Source of the DNA: ChocPot-Mid sp043804925
GTDB lineage: Bacteria; Bacteroidota; Ignavibacteria; Kapaibacteriales; UBA2268
Direction: 5' to 3'
DNA length: 64,000 nt
NCBI GenBank assembly: GCA_043804925.1
Contig: JAZDIP010000014.1
Coordinates: forward strand, 1 to 64,000
Position 1 is the first letter of the stretch. The number at the start of each line of letters is the position of its first letter. Shown piece after piece: positions 59,680 through 64,000 of this stretch. The position numbers and the translations under genes were made by a program. Below the pieces are notes generated by a model that had not been told where the DNA came from, did no database searches, and saw only the letters and a list, made by a program, of their open reading frames with translations.

Positions 59680-60696
59680 ATGACAAAAAAAGTGAAAAAA
59701 GATATTGTGGAATTACATGAGCCGGAACCTAAGGAGCTAAAACCTAAAAAACAGGTTTTAGGTAAAGGACTTGGTGCATTATTGCCCAATATTGAGTTTT
59801 CAGATAAAGGATTTAAATTCAAACCTGATGAAAGCGATGATATTACAAGAGATAATTTTGCTATGATTGAAATAGCTAAAATATCACGCAATCCTTATCA
59901 ACCCCGAAAAGATTTTGACGAACAAGCACTTGAAGACTTAAAAAATTCAATAGTCGAAAGTGGTGTTATATCTGCTATTTCAGTAAGACGTGCAGTAAAC
60001 GGATACGAGTTAATACATGGCGAAAGACGTCTCAGAGCTTGTATTCAGGCAGGACTAACAAAAATACCCGCTTACATTCTCGAAGTAAAATCCGATGTCG
60101 AAATGCTGACACTTGCTCTTATCGAGAATGTTCAAAGAGCAGATTTAAACCCGATTGAAGCGGCAAACGGTTATCAAAGATTGATTGAAGAATGCAACCT
60201 CACTCAGGAGCAGGTGGCTCAAAAAATCGGCAAGGACAGGTCAACGATTACGAATTTTCTAAGGTTATTGAAATTACCTCAAAAAATTCAATTGAGCTTG
60301 AGAAACAGGGAAATCACTACAGGTCATGCTCGTGCTTTACTCTCGTTAGCAGAGCCCAAATTGATGCTTTCTACATGGAATGAAATTATGAGCAAAGATT
60401 TGTCTGTACGAGCCACAGAAAATCTTGTTAAAAAAATTTTAGGTAATAATCTGTCTGGTGAAGCTACACCAAAAGTAAAGGACGACGGGGTAAAAGACGG
60501 CAAATCACATGTGAGCTACGAAACGGCTTTAGTTCTTCGTGATTACGAAAAGAAATTACGTCATATTTTCGGTACACAAGTCAAAATCTCCACGAAATCG
60601 AATGAAAGCGGTTCTATTCAACTTGACTTTTTTTCAAAAGATGATTTCGAAAGAATAGTTGATTTACTTTCGTATGTTGAAACTAAAATTCAATAG
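59680..60696 (+). CDS. parB: Chromosome partitioning protein ParB
   Basis: 338 residues from ATG 59680 (a TTG lies at 59671). GKGLGALLPN is the usual N-terminal ParA-stimulating motif (about 28-37). IAKISRNPYQPRKDFDEQALEDL begins the CTPase domain with GERRLRACIQAGLTKIPAYI and LALIENVQRADLNPIEAANGYQRLI. The helix-turn-helix LTQEQVAQKIGKDRSTITNFLRLLKLP reads parS. The C-terminus LRDYEKKLRHIFGTQVKIS is the dimer domain. Followed after 5 bases by a thioesterase gene. Confidence 0.96.
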   Translation: MTKKVKKDIVELHEPEPKELKPKKQVLGKGLGALLPNIEFSDKGFKFKPDESDDITRDNFAMIEIAKISRNPYQPRKDFDEQALEDLKNSIVESGVISAISVRRAVNGYELIHGERRLRACIQAGLTKIPAYILEVKSDVEMLTLALIENVQRADLNPIEAANGYQRLIEECNLTQEQVAQKIGKDRSTITNFLRLLKLPQKIQLSLRNREITTGHARALLSLAEPKLMLSTWNEIMSKDLSVRATENLVKKILGNNLSGEATPKVKDDGVKDGKSHVSYETALVLRDYEKKLRHIFGTQVKISTKSNESGSIQLDFFSKDDFERIVDLLSYVETKIQ

Positions 60697-60701
60697 ATGT
60701 A

Positions 60702-61136
60702 ATGGATATTGTAGATAAAATTATTCTAAAAAATACCTGTCAGATTAGAGTCCGCTATGCAGAAACAGATAAAATGGGGATAGTCTACAATGGAAATTAC
60801 CTCACATATTTTGAAGTGGCAAGAGTTGAACTTATGAGACAAACCGGTTTGCCATATCCCGAATTCGAAAAAGCAGGATATCAGTTACCGCTTGTGGAGT
60901 CACATGTTAATTATTATAGTTCAGCATTTTTTGATGACCTTTTAAATATAGAGGCATTATTAAATTTCGAAATGAAACCTGTCCTGAAAATTAATTATAA
61001 TATTTTTAGAGATAATACGACAATTACAACAGGATATACTGTACATAGTTATTTTAATAATATTTTAAAGAAAGCAGTACGTCCGCCAAAAATTTTTGTT
61101 GATGCTATAATTGAAGCAAGTAAAATTAAAAAATGA
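60702..61136 (+). CDS. YbgC/4HBT-type acyl-CoA thioesterase
   Basis: 144 residues, single hotdog domain. RVRYAETDKMGIVYNGNYLTYFEVARVELMRQTG (about 12-45) has the Asp in the A-E-T-D-x-M-G motif typical of 4-hydroxybenzoyl-CoA thioesterase-like YbgC proteins. It hydrolyses acyl-CoA thioesters in the cytoplasm; substrate unknown. Five bases separate it from parB, so it is in the par operon. Its C-terminus is slightly short and basic (EASKIKK). Confidence 0.88.
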   Translation: MDIVDKIILKNTCQIRVRYAETDKMGIVYNGNYLTYFEVARVELMRQTGLPYPEFEKAGYQLPLVESHVNYYSSAFFDDLLNIEALLNFEMKPVLKINYNIFRDNTTITTGYTVHSYFNNILKKAVRPPKIFVDAIIEASKIKK

Positions 61137-61196
61137 AAGAGAGTGAGTATAGCGTTTTTTACTATAAGTTTCATTAAAATATTTGGGAATTTAAAA

Positions 61197-62141
61197 ATGA
61201 AAAAACTATTGTTTATAGGTATGATATTTGTGTTTGCGTCGCCGCTATACTCAAACACATCTCCTTTTCAATCACTGAGGTTTTTGGGTAGTGCCAGAGC
61301 CACAGCTCTTGCCGGCAGCTTTGAAGCAATAACAAATGACCCGACGTCAATATTCTTCAATCCTGCAGCTGTTCATACAATCGAAAAGAAAAATTTTTCA
61401 ACAACTTTCTTTAAACATTTGCTCGATATCAATTCCGGTCAGGTAGTATATATACTCCCTGAAAAACAAAAATGGGCAGAAGATGGTATAGTCGGCGCAT
61501 CAGTAAGTTATAACAGTTTTGGCAGTTTTGATTATGCCGATGATTACGGCAATACTAATGGGACTTTTGGTGCCAACGATTTGTCAATGGCAATAACTTA
61601 TTCCAATGAACTTGATTCAAATTTTTATTATGGTGTAACAGCCAAAATGTTGTTTGTGAATATAGAAAAAGCAAATTCATTTGCGTTTGGATTCGATGCA
61701 GGAGTGATTTATTTGATACCTGATAAGCGAACGAATATAGGTGTTTCGGTATTGCATCTTGGGTCCCAATTCACATCTCTCGATGGTACGAGGGAATCTT
61801 TGCCGCTGGATGTAAGGGCAGGTGTCAACCACCGTCTAAGAGGTTTGCCTTTGTTATTCAATTTTTCACTTCATCACTTAGCAGATGAAACAGATAATTT
61901 TTTTGACAAATTCTTAAGTTTTTCTTTCGGGGGTGAGTTTTATTTTGGTGATTATGTGAAAGTCAGATTAGGTTACGACAACCAAATCAGAAGATTTACG
62001 GCACCTTCTAATGATAAAAAGTTTTCCGGATTTTCCGGAGGCATTGGAATTCAAACGGATATTTTGAATTTAGATTACGGAGTTGCCCAAATAGGTAATT
62101 CTGCTCTATTACATAGATTTTCCATTGGACTGGAAATTTAG
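61197..62141 (+). CDS. PorV/PorQ-family outer membrane barrel
   Basis: 314 residues from ATG 61197; the longer frame to 61143 lacks support. Signal peptide MKKLLFIGMIFVFASPLYSN. The mature start FQSLRFLGSARATALAGSFEAITNDPTSIFFNPAAV is the FadL-like PorV/PorQ signature. The rest consists of amphipathic strands (GASVSYNSFGSFDYADDYGN, NIGVSVLHLGSQF, VRLGYDNQIRRF, GGIGIQTDILNLDYGVAQ) ending HRFSIGLEI. PorV and PorQ serve T9SS: shuttling or finishing of sorted substrates at the outer membrane. That fits the many sorting-domain proteins in the window. PorQ is the better match, as the sequence is short and lacks extra domains. The following small exported gene is 29 bases away. Confidence 0.78.
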   Translation: MKKLLFIGMIFVFASPLYSNTSPFQSLRFLGSARATALAGSFEAITNDPTSIFFNPAAVHTIEKKNFSTTFFKHLLDINSGQVVYILPEKQKWAEDGIVGASVSYNSFGSFDYADDYGNTNGTFGANDLSMAITYSNELDSNFYYGVTAKMLFVNIEKANSFAFGFDAGVIYLIPDKRTNIGVSVLHLGSQFTSLDGTRESLPLDVRAGVNHRLRGLPLLFNFSLHHLADETDNFFDKFLSFSFGGEFYFGDYVKVRLGYDNQIRRFTAPSNDKKFSGFSGGIGIQTDILNLDYGVAQIGNSALLHRFSIGLEI

Positions 62142-62170
62142 ATTTTTTTTATTTTTTATAGGATTATATC

Positions 62171-62578
62171 ATGAAGAAATTATTGATTTTAGTTTTGGTT
62201 TTTGTAATAGCTCAAACAGGTATTACTTTTTCCCAACAAAATACACAATTAAAAACAGCAAAAGACTTTCCTGTACTAAAACCGACTTTTATTGTTTCAG
62301 ATATTTATATTGCCATGCAAATTCTCGATGGAATTGAATTAAACGGCAATGAAGTTGATGCATTTCTCGAGGTTAAGAATACAATGAAATCCTTTTTGGA
62401 AACAGCACAAAACAACAAACTGAAAGCTAATGACAATATCAAAGTTGATTTGCCCGGTCATATTGCTCAGAATGCTTTAACGTTTCTTTCGAGGTCTGTT
62501 TTAAAAGGGAGTATGGCTGAGCAATACAAACGGTTTGTGGAAGCTATTATCGAATCATCGAAGACGGAAAAGAAGTAA
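62171..62578 (+). CDS. Small exported protein, unknown function
   Basis: 135 residues. Signal peptide MKKLLILVLVFVIAQTGITFSQ. The mature 110 residues are mostly helical (IYIAMQILDGIELNGNEVDAFLEVKNTMKSFLETAQN), without Cys or recognisable motifs. It follows the PorV/PorQ-like gene by 29 bases and could be a periplasmic partner of it (inference). The stop is followed at once by an AGACAGTAGTCTGA repeat tract, then a strong terminator. Confidence 0.7.
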   Translation: MKKLLILVLVFVIAQTGITFSQQNTQLKTAKDFPVLKPTFIVSDIYIAMQILDGIELNGNEVDAFLEVKNTMKSFLETAQNNKLKANDNIKVDLPGHIAQNALTFLSRSVLKGSMAEQYKRFVEAIIESSKTEKK

Positions 62579-62608
62579 GAAGACAGTAGTCTGAAGACAG
62601 AAGTCTGA
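62579..62608. repeat. GAAGACAGTAGTCTGAAGACAG tract
   Basis: GAAGACAGTAGTCT and GAAGACAGAAGTCT, two 14-base units starting directly after the stop codon of the small exported protein. Confidence 0.65.
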
Positions 62609-62635
62609 ATTTTTTGTGAAACTGGAAAAGTGAAA

Positions 62636-62672
62636 AACGAATAGTGAAGAATAATTCGCTATTCGTTTTTTT
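62636..62672 (+). terminator. Strong Rho-independent terminator
   Basis: AACGAATAGTGAA pairs with TTCGCTATTCGTT (13 pairs, one G-U) around a 6-base loop and is followed by a run of T. It ends the plus-strand Nudix-par-PorV/PorQ operon and, with its A-rich left flank, can also serve the convergent gene. Confidence 0.8.
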
Positions 62673-62683
62673 AATTGCATCAT

Positions 62684-64000
62684 TTATCTCATCACAACAA
62701 ATTTCTGTATTACATCCTCAAACCTCATAAAATACAGTCCCGAAGGCACATCCGAAACATCAATGCGTAGGGGTAATTCATGAATTGCCCCTACCGGAAT
62801 TCGTTTCCCATAAACATCAAAAATCTGTATCTTCTTTCTGCCATCTGCCGTCTGCTGTCTGCCGCCTACAGAGATTTCTATGTAATCGGAAGCAGGATTG
62901 GGAAATATTCTTATTTCACTATCCTCAATTTTTGAATCCTTAACTCCTATTCCGTCTCTTAAATCTAATTTTGCTAAAAATATATCGGCACCACGGGCTA
63001 GTGAACCATTAGAAAAGGGAAAATCATAAGAACCTGTCCAACCGTAAAGATATACTATTCCATCCTTTGTGACCGCCATCGCTTGCGGATAATCGTAACC
63101 CTGACCACCAAAATAAGAGCCATATTTCACTTCCTTACCGTCACTGCTTAACTTAAGTATATAAACCTCTTTTTCCCATGTTATATCTTTTGAAAAAGCA
63201 TCTTCGGTTACAGGACGTGGATAATCCAAAGTTACATCAGAAAAGTAAATATTATTTTGTCCATCTACTTCTAATAAATTGTATATTTCTAAATGTATAG
63301 GTTCCGGACTGCCACCTGAGAAACCTGCCGTAAATACTATTTCATTTTTTCTCCAATCAAACTTTGTTATAAAAATATATCCTCTGTGTTTATTACCTAT
63401 ATAATGATATTGAAAAGCCGTATCAGTTAACTTGTACCTTGTATCTGATGAATATCCTAAAAAATAAACAAATCCCAAAGAATCCATAGCCATGTCCAAT
63501 GCAACAGCCCTGCTGCTGTCACTTAGGAATGTTGAATATAACAATTCACTGCCATCTGCAGAGATAATCGAGAAGAAAGGAACCATGGGGCTGTCACCGC
63601 TGACATTAATATATTCCGGAATAAATGCATTTTCGGTAGTTGGAAAATTCTCTGCTTGTGTCCTTCCATATATATACAGATTTCCTTCATTGTCGGGTAG
63701 GATGCAATTCACATAATCATAACTGGACCCACCAAAATATGTAGCATATACTATTCTTTTTTCTTTTGGATTGAATTTTAGTAAATAAGCATCACCATCT
63801 CTTGTATTAATGGTATCCCCCTGAAAAGTATTAAATAATGCATTATCGCTTATAAAAATACTGTCTTTGCTTTTTACATAAGAATGTATGTAATAATTAC
63901 CTTGAATATCCATCATTATTTGTGTATTACCCTCAAGAGAATTATTACCTTTAGAAATTCCAAGAAAAGTCGAGTATAATACTTCTTTTCCATCATTACT
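62684..64000 (-). CDS. Secreted SBBP-repeat protein with T9SS sorting domain, 5' end outside window
   Basis: At least 438 residues; the frame stays open to base 64000 (SNDGKEVLYSTFLGISKG precedes the first internal ATG at 63916). Beta-propeller SBBP-like repeats are visible: KRIVYATYFGGSSYDYVNCI, ELLYSTFLSDSSRAVALDMA, EVKYGSYFGGQGYDYPQAMA. The C-terminus IRIFPNPASDYIEISV ... IQIFDVYGKRI ... RIDVSDVPSGLYFMRFEDVIQKFVVMR is a T9SS sorting domain with two repeat-encoded inserts, GGRQQTADGRKK and PVGAIHELPL. Surface propeller; ligand unknown. Confidence 0.8.
   Translation of the reverse strand, partial: SNDGKEVLYSTFLGISKGNNSLEGNTQIMMDIQGNYYIHSYVKSKDSIFISDNALFNTFQGDTINTRDGDAYLLKFNPKEKRIVYATYFGGSSYDYVNCILPDNEGNLYIYGRTQAENFPTTENAFIPEYINVSGDSPMVPFFSIISADGSELLYSTFLSDSSRAVALDMAMDSLGFVYFLGYSSDTRYKLTDTAFQYHYIGNKHRGYIFITKFDWRKNEIVFTAGFSGGSPEPIHLEIYNLLEVDGQNNIYFSDVTLDYPRPVTEDAFSKDITWEKEVYILKLSSDGKEVKYGSYFGGQGYDYPQAMAVTKDGIVYLYGWTGSYDFPFSNGSLARGADIFLAKLDLRDGIGVKDSKIEDSEIRIFPNPASDYIEISVGGRQQTADGRKKIQIFDVYGKRIPVGAIHELPLRIDVSDVPSGLYFMRFEDVIQKFVVMR
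62767..62794. repeat. 28-bp GTAGGGG...CCCCTAC palindrome in a T9SS sorting domain
   Basis: Starts GTAGGGGTAATTCA and ends TGAATTGCCCCTAC, a palindrome with one mismatch. On the minus strand read GTA GGG GCA ATT..., giving VGAIHELPL. The core differs from the copies at 23517 and 24617 but the ends and length agree. Confidence 0.85.

Noticed and set aside
1..64000. tRNA and rRNA genes
   Set aside because: No cloverleaf-like or conserved rRNA segment was recognised on either strand by eye; a tRNA scan would settle it.

Overview
The window looks like a chromosomal segment of a low-GC Gram-negative bacterium of the Bacteroidota/Chlorobiota (FCB) group, most like the Ignavibacteria/Kapabacteria side. 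The main evidence is a set of secreted proteins ending in type IX secretion (T9SS) sorting domains, a PorV/PorQ-like barrel, a TonB receptor with a carboxypeptidase-like plug extension, Bacteroidota-style TAnnTTTG promoter candidates, weak Shine-Dalgarno sites and several TTG/GTG starts. The assignment is by inference; no rRNA or tRNA gene is visible. dnaA (40.9-42.4 kb), parAB (58.8-60.7 kb) and a parS-like site (58.06 kb) suggest an origin-proximal location.

Layout. 1-5.7 kb: 3' part of a GH57 glycosidase, a stand-alone SIR2-like protein, an OmpA/PD40 protein, a small membrane protein and relics of a T9SS substrate. 5.9-7.6 kb: ECF sigma factor plus a fused anti-sigma/beta-barrel protein. 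7.9-17 kb: a catalytically degenerate GH2-like membrane protein, purC, a secreted HExxH metalloprotease, an ABC ATPase, trpS, a DUF268-like methyltransferase and a BNR-repeat secreted protein. 17-23.4 kb: purD, recA, a Na+/Ca2+ antiporter, recX and uvrC. 23.4-27.6 kb: a WD40-like secreted protein and a polysaccharide export pair (Wzz-like and Wza-like). 27.9-32 kb: suhB, a four-helix-bundle cassette, dapF, an M20 amidohydrolase and a hicBA toxin-antitoxin pair with a frameshifted toxin. 32-40.6 kb: secreted proteins, a PqqD-like protein and pepD. 40.9-47 kb: dnaA with a long AT-rich upstream region, a T9SS protein, a lipoprotein and an alpha/beta hydrolase bounded by direct repeats. 47-52 kb: a palindromic repeat array, a TonB receptor, a lipoprotein and a second ECF sigma/anti-sigma-barrel pair. 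52-58 kb: a GIY-YIG nuclease between inverted palindromes, a CbpA-type DnaJ, an Omp28-like T9SS protein, an 8-bp tandem repeat and an L,D-transpeptidase. 58-64 kb: a parS-like site, Nudix, parA, parB, thioesterase, PorV/PorQ-like barrel, a small exported protein and a partial SBBP-repeat T9SS protein.

Two themes stand out. First, the DNA is full of short repeats: 28-bp GTAGGG...CCCTAC palindromes, GTCATTCC...GGAATGAC palindromes, and degenerate 7-9-bp tandem tracts. Many begin at stop codons and several are translated in frame inside real proteins (T9SS sorting domains, a signal peptide, the UvrC N-terminus, an anti-sigma linker). Some flank small cassette genes (GIY-YIG nuclease, four-helix bundle, hydrolase, hicBA), which suggests local mobility. 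Second, two paralogous sigma-regulator pairs have an anti-sigma-like N-terminus, one membrane helix, a periplasmic linker and a C-terminal outer-membrane-barrel-like domain in one chain, which would make a one-protein trans-envelope signalling device. All function calls come from reading motifs; no search was run.
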